Shown here: positions 14,894-22,713 of the stretch, piece by piece | Layout: the number at the start of each line of letters is the position of its first letter | Numbering within the stretch: the stretch's first letter is position 1 | Source of the DNA: Thermoplasmata archaeon M9B2D | GTDB lineage: Archaea; Thermoplasmatota; E2; DHVEG-1 | Direction: 5' to 3' | NCBI GenBank assembly: GCA_002900555.1 | Contig: MUGD01000015.1 | Coordinates: 1 to 26,854, forward strand | DNA: 26,854 bases | Program-made: the position numbers and the translations under genes | Notes under the pieces: generated by a model | What the model was told of the DNA's origin: nothing | Database searches by the model: none | Seen by the model: only the letters and a program-made list of their open reading frames with translations

Positions 14894-15682
14894 ATGGAAT
14901 ACTCCCTCCTCTATCATATCGTCATCCCTTTTGCGTTATCCGCGCTTGTCGTCATCCTTGTCACCATCATCGCAGAAAAATACGGGACAAAAACAGGAGG
15001 GGTCATTGGAACGCTCCCCTCAACCATCATCATCGCATTCCTCTTCATCGCCCTAGACAAAGGAGTCCAGTTCGCCACTGACGCAGTCGTCATCGTCCCA
15101 GCAGAAATGGGGATAAACCTGGTCTTTCTTCTCCTCTTCGCGCTGCTTTCACAAAAAAACACACCAATCGCCCTTCTCGGTTCTCTGCTTGGTTGGACTG
15201 CACTTACCGTTTTACTCTACTACTCATCCATATCATCAATCATTGTGTCACTTTCCATGTTCATCCTCTGTTTTTTCTTTACGTTACTTATCCTTGACAG
15301 AAAGAAAAAAATACCATCACAAAACAGCATCCAAGTTCACTACACGCCACTCAAACTCCTTGGCCGAAGCATCATCGCAGGGACCGTCATCGCCATAGCA
15401 GTGACCCTCTCCAACGTCGGAACCGTCCTTAGCGGAATATTCTCGGTGTTCCCCGCGATTTTCTTATCCACCATGATTATCTGCATGAGAGAACACGGGG
15501 CCCGATTTACCGGTGCGATGGCAAAAGGCATGATCTACGGCAGCCCAAGTGTCGTCAGCTACGCCGTCGGAATCTACTTCCTCTATCCTCTCGTAGGCGT
15601 CACTCTAGGCACCATTAGTTCATTTCTTATCGGTCTTATCGTGACAGTGATTCTTTTTACACTCCGTAAAAAAATACGGTAA
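14894..15682 (+). CDS. Two-repeat integral membrane protein (DUF3147/GlpM-like appearance)
   Basis: The 262-residue protein is almost entirely hydrophobic, with about eight predicted membrane helices. It shows an internal duplication: the first half has TKTGGVIGTLPSTIIIAFLFIAL (about residues 31-53), and the second has a similarly placed Gly- and Pro-containing segment (SGIFSVFPAIFLSTMIICM). Both fit the GGxxGxLPxT pattern I associate with small bacterial DUF3147/GlpM-like proteins. The substrate is unknown. Lys-rich loop residues (DRKKKI) sit mid-protein. I use the ATG at 14894 because the TATA box predicts transcription starting after 14846, and AGGT precedes it. It is divergent from perR and shares the operator, so it is probably peroxide-regulated. 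Confidence 0.75.
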   Translation: MEYSLLYHIVIPFALSALVVILVTIIAEKYGTKTGGVIGTLPSTIIIAFLFIALDKGVQFATDAVVIVPAEMGINLVFLLLFALLSQKNTPIALLGSLLGWTALTVLLYYSSISSIIVSLSMFILCFFFTLLILDRKKKIPSQNSIQVHYTPLKLLGRSIIAGTVIAIAVTLSNVGTVLSGIFSVFPAIFLSTMIICMREHGARFTGAMAKGMIYGSPSVVSYAVGIYFLYPLVGVTLGTISSFLIGLIVTVILFTLRKKIR

Positions 15683-15697
15683 TCATCGGGAGGTCAC

Positions 15698-16777
15698 TTA
15701 TTTCTTCGAATAGAGGTATTCAATATGACAGCTTCCCTCACTGCTGACCATACACGGCCCAACAGGATTCTCAGGAGTACATTGCCGACCGAACAACGGG
15801 CACTGCTTCGATGAAATCAACCCGCGAAGAACCTCACCGCAGAGACATCCTATCGGCTCAGCAACATCTTCATCTGTAAGAATCTGAAGTTCATCCTCGT
15901 ATTTCCTCCGAGCATCATAGACCGCATAATTCCCGCGAAGCTGCAACCCTGACGAAGGGATCACTGGAAACCCTCTCCAGCGGACATCCACCGGTTCAAA
16001 CACCTGCGTTAACAACTGCTTGGCCTTTACATTTCCCTCTGGCTTCACCGCACGAACATACTCATTCTCAACCTCGGCGACACCCTGTTGTATCTGCCGA
16101 ACCAACATCCATACACCCATGAGAAGATCAAGTGGTTCAAAACCCGCAATCACCTGGGGAACATGATACTCCTTCGAGATGAACTCATAGGGGGTGGTTC
16201 CGATGATGGTTGAGACATGACCTGGCTCGATAAAACCATCGAGGTGTATCTCACCCATCCGAAGGATTGCCTGCAATGCGGGCGGGATTAACCGATGACA
16301 ACACAGAACAGAAAAATTCATGGGTGGCTCTCGGACAAGAACCGACGCAGTAGTAGGAGCGGTCGTCTCAAAACCAACCGCCATAAACACGACCTCCAGT
16401 TCCTTTTGTTTTTCAGCAAGCACTAGCGCATCCTCGATGCTGTACACGGTCCGTACATCACATCCCTCTGTTTTAATCTGCTGAAGGGAGGATGAAACGC
16501 CAGGGACACGGGTCATGTCGCCAAACGTCGCAATCGTCTTTCCTTGTTTTGCAAGCAGCAATATCTCCTCGATTTCCTTAGGGGTCGTGACACAGACAGG
16601 ACATCCCGGGCCCTGCCCTATCTCAACACCACATCGGTGCAACAAGCAATCCAACCCATGTTTGACCAGCGTGTCCTGATGCGTCCCGCAGACATGCATG
16701 AACCGGAGATGGGTCTTTGTATTGGCAATCTGTGAGATGATGTCATCAGCAAGCTTCTTATCACGCAAGGAAAACAC
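15698..16777 (-). CDS. hypD: Hydrogenase maturation protein HypD
   Basis: The 359-residue protein is a standard-length HypD. With HypC it forms the scaffold on which the Fe(CN)2CO group of [NiFe] hydrogenases is assembled. Signatures are FMHVCGTHQ with C30, GPGCPVC with C59 and C62, and a C-terminal Cys-rich part with C311, C313, C326, C333, C342 and C350 that holds the [4Fe-4S] cluster. It starts at GTG 16777, sharing one base with the hypC stop (TAGTG), with GGGGAG just upstream as SD. No hypA, hypB, hypE, hypF or hydrogenase structural genes are in the window, so they must be elsewhere. Confidence 0.96.
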   Translation of the reverse strand: MFSLRDKKLADDIISQIANTKTHLRFMHVCGTHQDTLVKHGLDCLLHRCGVEIGQGPGCPVCVTTPKEIEEILLLAKQGKTIATFGDMTRVPGVSSSLQQIKTEGCDVRTVYSIEDALVLAEKQKELEVVFMAVGFETTAPTTASVLVREPPMNFSVLCCHRLIPPALQAILRMGEIHLDGFIEPGHVSTIIGTTPYEFISKEYHVPQVIAGFEPLDLLMGVWMLVRQIQQGVAEVENEYVRAVKPEGNVKAKQLLTQVFEPVDVRWRGFPVIPSSGLQLRGNYAVYDARRKYEDELQILTDEDVAEPIGCLCGEVLRGLISSKQCPLFGRQCTPENPVGPCMVSSEGSCHIEYLYSKK

Positions 16778-17007
16778 TATCTCTCCCCCTGTGACAACAT
16801 CTCTCTAAACAGCGCCAGGGTCTCTTTGGCCTCTTTTTCGTCCAGAACCTGGATGGCAAAACCAGCATGAACCAACACATAATCCCCTATCTTTACCTCC
16901 ACAAGGGACACATTTGCTTTCCGCTTCGTCCCACTCCCATAATCAACAGTCGCGCTTTGTGTTTTATTGTCAAGCTCGATGATTTTTCCAGGGATTGCTA
17001 AACACAC
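16777..17007 (-). CDS. hypC: Hydrogenase maturation chaperone HypC
   Basis: The 76-residue protein opens with the diagnostic MCLAIPGKI, whose C2 is the essential iron-binding Cys. The OB-fold-like remainder (VDYGSGTKRKANVSLVEVKIGDYVLVHAGFAIQVLDEKEA) is typical. HypC binds HypD and then delivers the iron group to the hydrogenase large subunit precursor. The start is GTG 17007, needed to place C2 correctly, with GGTG about 7 nt upstream. It is the first gene of the hypCD pair, preceded by a 174-nt non-coding gap to the cupin gene. Confidence 0.96.
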   Translation of the reverse strand: MCLAIPGKIIELDNKTQSATVDYGSGTKRKANVSLVEVKIGDYVLVHAGFAIQVLDEKEAKETLALFREMLSQGER

Positions 17008-17181
17008 GTTCTAACACCTTGTTGTTTTACTTCTTTTACATCCAATAAAATTATTGTGCACCGTCACATGACAATAGGAACTCATCGATGAATACACACC
17101 AATAGACGAAAAAAGCAAGACAATAAAAGATGCAAAAAAACCGTACATTACTGCAAACACACGATACACCTTACTTTTTCT

Positions 17182-17523
17182 TTATCTTTGATACGGGATC
17201 AAACACAGAAACTTCAGCGTCGAACTCCCTCGATTGATGATCTGATGCCATTCCATTGGTTTGATGAACAACACATCACCTGGCTGCAACGGCTGCTCTG
17301 TGTTTTGATCCTTCACAAACCCGCCTCCTTCCAAGATGAAGACCTCATGTTCCCATTCATGCTGGTGAAGCGGTGAGTTGCCTCCTGGTTTGATTTCAAA
17401 CAGGCGCATCGCAAAGTTCTGCGCGCCGTCCTTCTTTGAAATCAACCATCGTACCCGTGTATTTTTCACTCCTTCTTCCTGTGGATGGTCTAAATCTACC
17501 TCTGTATAATGGACATGTTTCAT
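17182..17523 (-). CDS. Single-domain cupin protein
   Basis: The 113-residue protein is a small cupin_2-type beta barrel. Motif 1 PGGNSPLHQHEWEHEVFILEG supplies metal ligands HxH and E, and motif 2 PGDVLFIKPMEWHQIIN supplies the fourth His. Small archaeal cupins of this form are metal-binding, but their reactions are mostly unknown. The ATG at 17523 has GGTG 6 nt upstream. A GTG at 17532 is less likely. It is divergent from purQ, with a 107-nt region between the two starts. It lies in the same orientation as hypCD but is separated from it. Confidence 0.82.
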   Translation of the reverse strand: MKHVHYTEVDLDHPQEEGVKNTRVRWLISKKDGAQNFAMRLFEIKPGGNSPLHQHEWEHEVFILEGGGFVKDQNTEQPLQPGDVLFIKPMEWHQIINRGSSTLKFLCLIPYQR

Positions 17524-17629
17524 GCAATTCACCGTACTACTCAGGATAGCATCCTATATCATTAATGTTCCCTTCAAAAAAAATAGATATACAGGAGATG
17601 TATTTACCATCCACCTCCAGGCGGAAACC

Positions 17630-18466
17630 ATGAAACGTAATGACATTACCATCGCAATCATACGTATCGAGGGGACAAACTGTGAGCAAGAGTCCTACGA
17701 CGCGTTCAAACGTTTAGGAGCCACCCCTGAATTCGTCCATCTCAAACAATTACTACACCTCGATTGCAACCCTGATGAAACACGCGACATCCTCGACTAT
17801 CACTGTCTGATGATCCCTGGCGGGTTCTCTGCAGGAGACTACATCAGAGCTGGGGCAATTTTTGCCGCCCGGATGAAAAGTCAGCTGCAAGCACACCTAA
17901 GAGAGTTTGTAAAACAGGATCGCCCAATCCTTGGCATCTGCAACGGATTCCAAGTTCTCACGGAACTAGGGCTACTGCCTGGTTTTGATGACATCATCCA
18001 ACCGGTCCCTGATGCGTGTCTGTATATCAATGATTCCAACCGCTTTGAATGTCGGCCAACCTTGCTAAAACATGAGAACCGAGGCACCTGTGTATTTACC
18101 TCAAAAATCCAGAAAAACGAGGTTCGCTTGATTCCCAGTGCCCATGCAGAAGGAAAACTACTCTTCCCTCTCGAAAAACAAGAGCAGTACCTGAAGAAAT
18201 TGGAGGAAAACGACCAGATTGTGTTCCGCTATGTCGACCCTCAGGGCACCTACGCAGGGTACCCCTGGAACCCAAACGGGTCACCGATGAACATCGCAGG
18301 GATCTGCAACCCGCAGGGGACCGTGTTTGGGATGATGCCACACCCAGAACGAACATACTACAGATATCAGCATCCGGAGTGGACTGCGACTGGACTTGGA
18401 CAGAATATCGGTGACGGACAGGCTATTTTCGAATCTGTACTGGCGTACATCTCAAAAAAGTTCTAA
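17630..18466 (+). CDS. purQ: Phosphoribosylformylglycinamidine synthase glutaminase subunit PurQ
   Basis: The 278-residue class I glutamine amidotransferase releases ammonia for the FGAM step of purine synthesis, working with PurL and PurS, which are not in the window. The nucleophile is C104 in LGICNGFQ, with H238 and E240 in MPHPER completing the triad. IRIEGTNCEQE at the N-terminus and IPGGFSAGDYIRAG (62-75) are PurQ-specific. The length fits the longer archaeal PurQ type. I use the ATG at 17630, preceded by AGGCGGA. The in-frame extension back to 17522 has no family support and runs through the divergent promoter region. It has its own promoter. Confidence 0.95.
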   Translation: MKRNDITIAIIRIEGTNCEQESYDAFKRLGATPEFVHLKQLLHLDCNPDETRDILDYHCLMIPGGFSAGDYIRAGAIFAARMKSQLQAHLREFVKQDRPILGICNGFQVLTELGLLPGFDDIIQPVPDACLYINDSNRFECRPTLLKHENRGTCVFTSKIQKNEVRLIPSAHAEGKLLFPLEKQEQYLKKLEENDQIVFRYVDPQGTYAGYPWNPNGSPMNIAGICNPQGTVFGMMPHPERTYYRYQHPEWTATGLGQNIGDGQAIFESVLAYISKKF

Positions 18467-18484
18467 ACCAAACGCCTTCGAAAC

Positions 18485-18494
18485 TCTTTTATAG
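18485..18494 (+). promoter_or_regulatory. TATA box of the lipase-Nudix operon
   Basis: TCTTTTATAG lies about 55 nt upstream of the ATG at 18545, just after the purQ stop. A 10-bp palindrome AGAGATCTCT (18497-18506) follows it directly. Confidence 0.4.
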
Positions 18495-18544
18495 ACAGAG
18501 ATCTCTTCTGTAACCTATTGAAGAATGATCGGGGGATATACCAT

Positions 18545-20038
18545 ATGAAAAAAAACAGTATCATATCTTTATTTCTCTGTAGCCTTTTTGTACTTGTTAC
18601 ATTTTCCAACATACTCCCATCAGTGACTGCGAGCAGCCCTGCTGATTGGCCTGATGGGACGTTTTACGGCGTCTGGAGCGAACGAAACGACAATGCATCT
18701 GGTTCCCTTTGGGGTGCTTTGAACCAAGGACGTCGGCCGACATGTGGTACGTTTTCTGGCGAATGGAACAATTCCCAGGGGACAGAGAACGGTATGTTCC
18801 ATGGCGTCTTCTTTGGTATGCTGCTGATCGGTCAATGGGAAGAAATCAGCACAGGAAAAACAATCCGTACATGTGGTATCCTCCGCCTAAATGAGACGCA
18901 TTTTTCTGCTCGATTGTGTCACCTCGGGGCAGGGGCGATCGATATCTCTGGCCTTCATGCTGCCTCGTTTCTGCCAAACCTCACCGGAGTTTATGGTGTC
19001 GGTGTCAGAACCATGCATTTGATCGATACCAGTCGACTGGAGAACTTCACTACAAACGCAACTGATGTCCGGGAGATGATGCTTCAGCTTTGGTACCCAA
19101 TCGAAACAGCAAATCAAGGGACACGAGCCGAATATATGGATTACCCGACATTCCAGTGGTTAAAAGGTCGATCCCCCATCCCCCTGATAACCATCCCGAA
19201 CAACGCGTATCTTTTTGTACGTCCGCATTGCCGTAATCAAACACCCATTGCTGAAGGAATGTTCCCCGTTGTTGTTTTCTCACCTGGGTATGACGGAGTG
19301 TATCAGATCTACACATCCTTCATCGAAGATCTTGTTAGCCATGGATTCGTGGTCGCCTCGATTAACCATCCATACGTCTCCGGTATCACCGTGTTCCCCG
19401 ATGGCAGAACGGTCGGACTTGCAGATGTACCAACAGACCCGATAGAACGATCCGCGTTTTTTAACATGTCACTGCGTACCATCATACAGGATGCAAAATT
19501 CGTGGTAGATGTCCTCACCGACCTTAACACAACCGACCCTGATTTCACCAGCCATTTCGATCTTTCACAGGTCGGGATGTACGGTCATTCCTTTGGAGGT
19601 GCGAATACCGCGGTATGCTGCTATGAAGACCCTCGATTCCGCGCGGGTCTGACCCTTGATGGCGTCTTTTACCAGCAGTTCATCCCAGGAAACATCACCG
19701 TACCCTTCCTTTTCATGTTCGCAGAATCCCGTTACACCGACGATTCAACAATCGCCTACCTCTGGAATCATACGAAAAACGATACCTTTAAGATGAGTAT
19801 TATTGGTTCAACGCATTACGCATACACAGATGTTGGTGTCCTGCTTTCCCATCTCGTCCCCTTGGTTCCTCCACGCCTTCTTCTGTTTGGCTCGATACCA
19901 CCCAAACGCATGGTAAACATCACAAGAACATATGTGACCGTATTCTTTGAGGTGTACCTGAAAGGAGACCCTGTAGAGAAGCTGCTTTCCCTCTCTTCTC
20001 TGTTTGATGAGGTGCTCTTCGACTATAAGCTGGAATGA
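18545..20038 (+). CDS. Secreted PAF-acetylhydrolase-like lipase/esterase with an N-terminal four-fold repeat
   Basis: The 497-residue precursor has a signal peptide (1-about 29). Residues 38-89 hold four copies of a G-x-[FL]-x-G-x-[WLF] unit at an exact 15-residue period (G38, G53, G68, G83). The alpha/beta-hydrolase domain (about 145-480) matches the platelet-activating-factor acetylhydrolase/dienelactone hydrolase group: LQLWYP (181-186), PVVVFSPGYDG, the nucleophile elbow GHSFGG with S349, LDG with D372, and STHYAYTD with H424. It should hydrolyse ester-linked lipids or small esters outside the cell. Many N-x-S/T sequons suggest glycosylation. The ATG at 18545 has GGGGG 8-9 nt upstream. 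A TTG at 18518 is an unlikely start. Confidence 0.85.
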   Translation: MKKNSIISLFLCSLFVLVTFSNILPSVTASSPADWPDGTFYGVWSERNDNASGSLWGALNQGRRPTCGTFSGEWNNSQGTENGMFHGVFFGMLLIGQWEEISTGKTIRTCGILRLNETHFSARLCHLGAGAIDISGLHAASFLPNLTGVYGVGVRTMHLIDTSRLENFTTNATDVREMMLQLWYPIETANQGTRAEYMDYPTFQWLKGRSPIPLITIPNNAYLFVRPHCRNQTPIAEGMFPVVVFSPGYDGVYQIYTSFIEDLVSHGFVVASINHPYVSGITVFPDGRTVGLADVPTDPIERSAFFNMSLRTIIQDAKFVVDVLTDLNTTDPDFTSHFDLSQVGMYGHSFGGANTAVCCYEDPRFRAGLTLDGVFYQQFIPGNITVPFLFMFAESRYTDDSTIAYLWNHTKNDTFKMSIIGSTHYAYTDVGVLLSHLVPLVPPRLLLFGSIPPKRMVNITRTYVTVFFEVYLKGDPVEKLLSLSSLFDEVLFDYKLE

Positions 20039-20053
20039 AGGAGGTGCGTCACA

Positions 20054-20476
20054 ATGCCGCAGGTAGTAACTTGTATTTTAGAGAAGAATGGAAAAATCCT
20101 CGTTTTGAAACGCAGCAAACTGGTACGCACGTACCGCGGGTGTTGGGGTGGCGTTGCCGGCTACGTCGAAGACCAAGAAAAACCTCTTGATACCGCAATA
20201 AAAGAAATTTCTGAGGAGGTAGGAATCCAGCCTGACGCAATCACCCTGGTGAAAGAAGGTGAGCCCATTGCGATTTCTGATACATCAGAGGGCAGAGCGT
20301 ATGACTGGGTCGTGCACCCATTCTTGTTTCATGTCAAGGACAAACCACGGATTCGCATCGACTGGGAACATGAGGAATACCTATGGATCGTTCCATCAGG
20401 AATAAGAACACTAGAGACGGTTCCTGGTCTGGATGTGGTCGTCACACAACTACTTGGAGCATCTGACGGGATTTGA
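20054..20476 (+). CDS. Nudix hydrolase
   Basis: The 140-residue protein carries a Nudix box at 36-58 (G36, E42, then KEISEEVGI; Lys replaces the first Arg of the REUxEExGU core). It therefore should cleave nucleoside diphosphate-linked compounds with Mg. KILVLKRS (14-21) is the usual preceding strand. The substrate cannot be inferred, although the WGGVAGYVE segment resembles MutT-like enzymes acting on nucleotides. It starts 15 nt after the lipase stop, with GGAGGTG 6-7 nt before the ATG, so it is co-transcribed with the lipase. A cytosolic enzyme after a secreted lipase has no obvious metabolic link. Confidence 0.88.
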   Translation: MPQVVTCILEKNGKILVLKRSKLVRTYRGCWGGVAGYVEDQEKPLDTAIKEISEEVGIQPDAITLVKEGEPIAISDTSEGRAYDWVVHPFLFHVKDKPRIRIDWEHEEYLWIVPSGIRTLETVPGLDVVVTQLLGASDGI

Positions 20477-20481
20477 TACAG

Positions 20482-20488
20482 AAAAAAA
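20482..20488 (-). terminator. T7 terminator of the lipid gene operon
   Basis: The minus strand reads GTGTTTTTTTCTG immediately after the stop of the thymidylate-kinase-like gene. It marks the 3' end of the ubiA operon. Confidence 0.45.
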
Positions 20489-20490
20489 CA

Positions 20491-21072
20491 CTAAGACCCG
20501 GTGGTACCGTCAAGTTCATCTAATATTTTTTCAATCGCACTGTAGGTCTGTTCTATGGATTGACCGGTGTTAATGATATGCCAGCCTTTTGCTAATCCCA
20601 ATGCCTTTGTCCGTACCTTTAGAAACGCTTCCTGAGTCTCGAACATCTCAGTTTCACTGCGTTGTTTGACTCGTTCGACAAGCTCCTCTGGTGTTGCATC
20701 TAAGAAAAACATGTATTTGGATATCGGAACCAGTTTTTCAAAAAACCGATACCCGGTTTTCGTCAGCCGTCGTGGCAGATACGCAGTTCCCATCAGATAT
20801 CGTACCATGATAAGCGTATCACTCGTTGGTTTTCGATAGTACCGTCGAATGCTATACATGACGTCAATCGCATAGAACACCGATGCCTTCAGCTGATTGA
20901 TTTTCCCATGACCAAGCAAGGCTTTCTTTGCAGTCCGACCATAGAAGTTATCTGACTGAGGATGGGAGCGGACAGTCACCGTTTCGCCTTTCTTCTCATA
21001 ACGCGCCTTAATAAGTTGGGCATGCGTATCTTTGCCGACGCCATCAAGACCATCCACGATTATCAGTCGCAT
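20491..21072 (-). CDS. Thymidylate-kinase-like P-loop kinase with an altered DRY motif
   Basis: The 193-residue protein has the P-loop GLDGVGKDT (8-16) and the overall layout of the TMK family. The DR(Y/H) motif, which in true thymidylate kinases binds the nucleotide, reads VRY at 90-92 (IMVRYLMGTAYLP), so the conserved Asp is lost. A LID-like KQRSETEMFE segment is present. It may phosphorylate something other than dTMP. It starts 1 nt after the stop of the polyprenol-kinase gene (TGAcATG), and the pair follows the UbiA prenyltransferase. The context suggests a lipid-phosphate substrate, which is inference. If dTMP kinase activity remains, the context would be coincidental. Confidence 0.75.
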   Translation of the reverse strand: MRLIIVDGLDGVGKDTHAQLIKARYEKKGETVTVRSHPQSDNFYGRTAKKALLGHGKINQLKASVFYAIDVMYSIRRYYRKPTSDTLIMVRYLMGTAYLPRRLTKTGYRFFEKLVPISKYMFFLDATPEELVERVKQRSETEMFETQEAFLKVRTKALGLAKGWHIINTGQSIEQTYSAIEKILDELDGTTGS

Positions 21073-21073
21073 G

Positions 21074-21742
21074 TCACCCCACCAAAAAGAACCAGTACAT
21101 CACTGCGGCGACAAACGGTACAGAGAGATTATCAAGACCTAATGGAGTGATGCCTTCAACCACGGTTGCGACCCCGGCCATGCAGAGCAGATACACTATC
21201 GAACGTATTGTCAGCGGTTCTGCATAAAACGCTAGGGCAATTACTAGCAGCACAAACGTACAGGCGAACATCGCAAGGGAACCAACAAAGCTCTTTGTAT
21301 CTTTGAACACTGTGTAGGTGTGTTTCCCGTACTTGATGCCGATCAGCGACGCAAGACCATCTCCGTAGGACATCGCAAGAATCCCTATCGCGATAATCAC
21401 CCGATGATCGAAAAACACATACGCAAGCACAGTCCAGGTGATCGCATAGTACACCAAGCCAAGTCCATGGCCCGCCTCAGATGTTTTCCCCCGCATCGAC
21501 TTGATTGGTGAATACGGACTCATGAGAAATGTAAATAGAATGAACGGTCCAGCAGCAAGAAAGGCCATAATCTCTTTAGTCTCAAACAAGGGAAGGATAA
21601 AGGCGATATTTCCGGTCATGATGTGAAGGAATTTCCTGCTTTGCACTGGGTATTTCTTTGAAAACACCTTTTCGGTGAAGACGATTAACAAGGCGACATA
21701 AATATAGACGGCGGCGACCCCGACGATATCACTTTGAAACAT
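21074..21742 (-). CDS. SEC59/VTE5-type polyprenol (dolichol or phytol) kinase
   Basis: The 222-residue membrane protein has about six to seven hydrophobic helices and the family motifs SRKFLHIMTG (35-44), SYGDGLASLIGIKYGKH (125-141), KSFVGSLAMF (150-159) and a C-terminal EGITPLGLDNLSVP. This family transfers phosphate from CTP to long isoprenoid alcohols, and some members are CDP-lipid synthases. In archaea it could serve dolichol phosphate for glycosylation or salvage of geranylgeraniol. The ATG at 21742 lies 6 nt after the ubiA stop, with GGAGG 10 nt upstream inside ubiA. Confidence 0.85.
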   Translation of the reverse strand: MFQSDIVGVAAVYIYVALLIVFTEKVFSKKYPVQSRKFLHIMTGNIAFILPLFETKEIMAFLAAGPFILFTFLMSPYSPIKSMRGKTSEAGHGLGLVYYAITWTVLAYVFFDHRVIIAIGILAMSYGDGLASLIGIKYGKHTYTVFKDTKSFVGSLAMFACTFVLLVIALAFYAEPLTIRSIVYLLCMAGVATVVEGITPLGLDNLSVPFVAAVMYWFFLVG

Positions 21743-21748
21743 GGTTTT

Positions 21749-22651
21749 TCATCCTCCTGTAAATGCTCCAGCAAGAAACGCAACAAGCCCGATGAAAATC
21801 GCGATAAGCGTATATTTTCTATGAAACTTCAGACCAGGGTTTTCTTTGAAAACCAGTTGGAGCGATGTCGTAAGCAACATCGAATCTGTGATAAGTACCA
21901 GGATAAAATAGGTTATGTTCCTATAATACACCCCAAAATCCTGTAAAAAGAACGGCAGAAAGCTTAGAGTAATAGCACAGATATACAGGAATGCAGCCAT
22001 GCCGTTTGAGGCTCGTTTTCCGATGTACCGGGGGAACGATTTGACCCCTTTTATTTGATCTCCCTCGAAATCCATGACGTCTTTCATAATCTCCCTGCCC
22101 GCCCCCGCGAGAAATGCGATCAGGGCGATGATGTAGAGAACTGGGGTAATCGCTCCAAGTGAAAACGCATCGTTCCCAAGTACCGTTGCCCCCCCGAAGA
22201 TAAATGGGATTGCCATGATATAGGCGATGTAGAAGTTCCCGACAAGTTTGATTTGTTTTATCTTCATATCATATAAGACCGAGATTACCGCGGTGATAAG
22301 TGCGATGAGAAAGCACGTCAGGTTCACAAAAAAGGAACAGACAAGACCAAGTGGGAAAAGAAGGTAAAACAGGTACAACGCGGTTTTTTTGGAGATATCG
22401 CCGCGGACCAATGGCCGGTCTGTTCTCTTATTAATCCGGTCGATATCAAGATCATAGTAATCATTCAGAGCGAACGTGCTTGCCTCTAAAAAGAGAGCGG
22501 TAAAGAAAGTAAGGACAATGTTGATGAGCGGGAGATGTAGATTATCATGCAGGGTTTGTTGGGAGATAAGAGAGCCAATGAGTATAGCAAGAAACAGCAT
22601 CACCCCATGTTCCAGTCGCATGAGCTGCCAGATGGCTTTGAGTTTTTTCAT
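21749..22651 (-). CDS. UbiA-family prenyltransferase, probable DGGGP synthase
   Basis: The 300-residue polytopic membrane protein has the two Asp-rich motifs of the family: NDYYDLDID (63-71) and DVMDFEGD (191-198). Archaeal proteins of this length, with SRKxx-independent placement and TDRPLVRG after motif 1, are mostly (S)-2,3-di-O-geranylgeranylglyceryl phosphate synthases, which attach the second ether-linked chain of archaeal lipids. Other UbiA prenyl acceptors cannot be excluded. No SD precedes the ATG at 22651. The TATA box at 22675-22684 predicts transcription starting at or 1-2 nt from the ATG, so the mRNA is probably leaderless. It is the first gene of a three-gene lipid operon. Confidence 0.88.
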   Translation of the reverse strand: MKKLKAIWQLMRLEHGVMLFLAILIGSLISQQTLHDNLHLPLINIVLTFFTALFLEASTFALNDYYDLDIDRINKRTDRPLVRGDISKKTALYLFYLLFPLGLVCSFFVNLTCFLIALITAVISVLYDMKIKQIKLVGNFYIAYIMAIPFIFGGATVLGNDAFSLGAITPVLYIIALIAFLAGAGREIMKDVMDFEGDQIKGVKSFPRYIGKRASNGMAAFLYICAITLSFLPFFLQDFGVYYRNITYFILVLITDSMLLTTSLQLVFKENPGLKFHRKYTLIAIFIGLVAFLAGAFTGG

Positions 22652-22674
22652 CGCAGACGAGAATAAAATGCAGA

Positions 22675-22684
22675 GTTATAAACT
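22675..22684 (-). promoter_or_regulatory. TATA box of the ubiA operon
   Basis: The minus strand reads AGTTTATAAC, centred about 28 nt upstream of the ATG at 22651. This implies a leaderless transcript. Confidence 0.55.
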
Positions 22685-22713
22685 TTTGAGAAAAAGACGC
22701 ATACGCATTTTTT

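Noticed and set aside
15664..15679. CCGTA-A6-TACGG hairpin at the end of the membrane protein gene
   Set aside because: Only a 5-bp stem, inside coding sequence. Too weak to call a terminator, though it may serve the converging genes.
17543..17555. AGGAT-AGC-ATCCT inverted repeat between the cupin and purQ genes
   Set aside because: Five-base arms are common by chance, and there is no second copy or clear alignment with either promoter.
18497..18506. AGAGATCTCT palindrome downstream of the lipase TATA box
   Set aside because: Position is suggestive, but a 10-bp palindrome is expected by chance in a window of this size.
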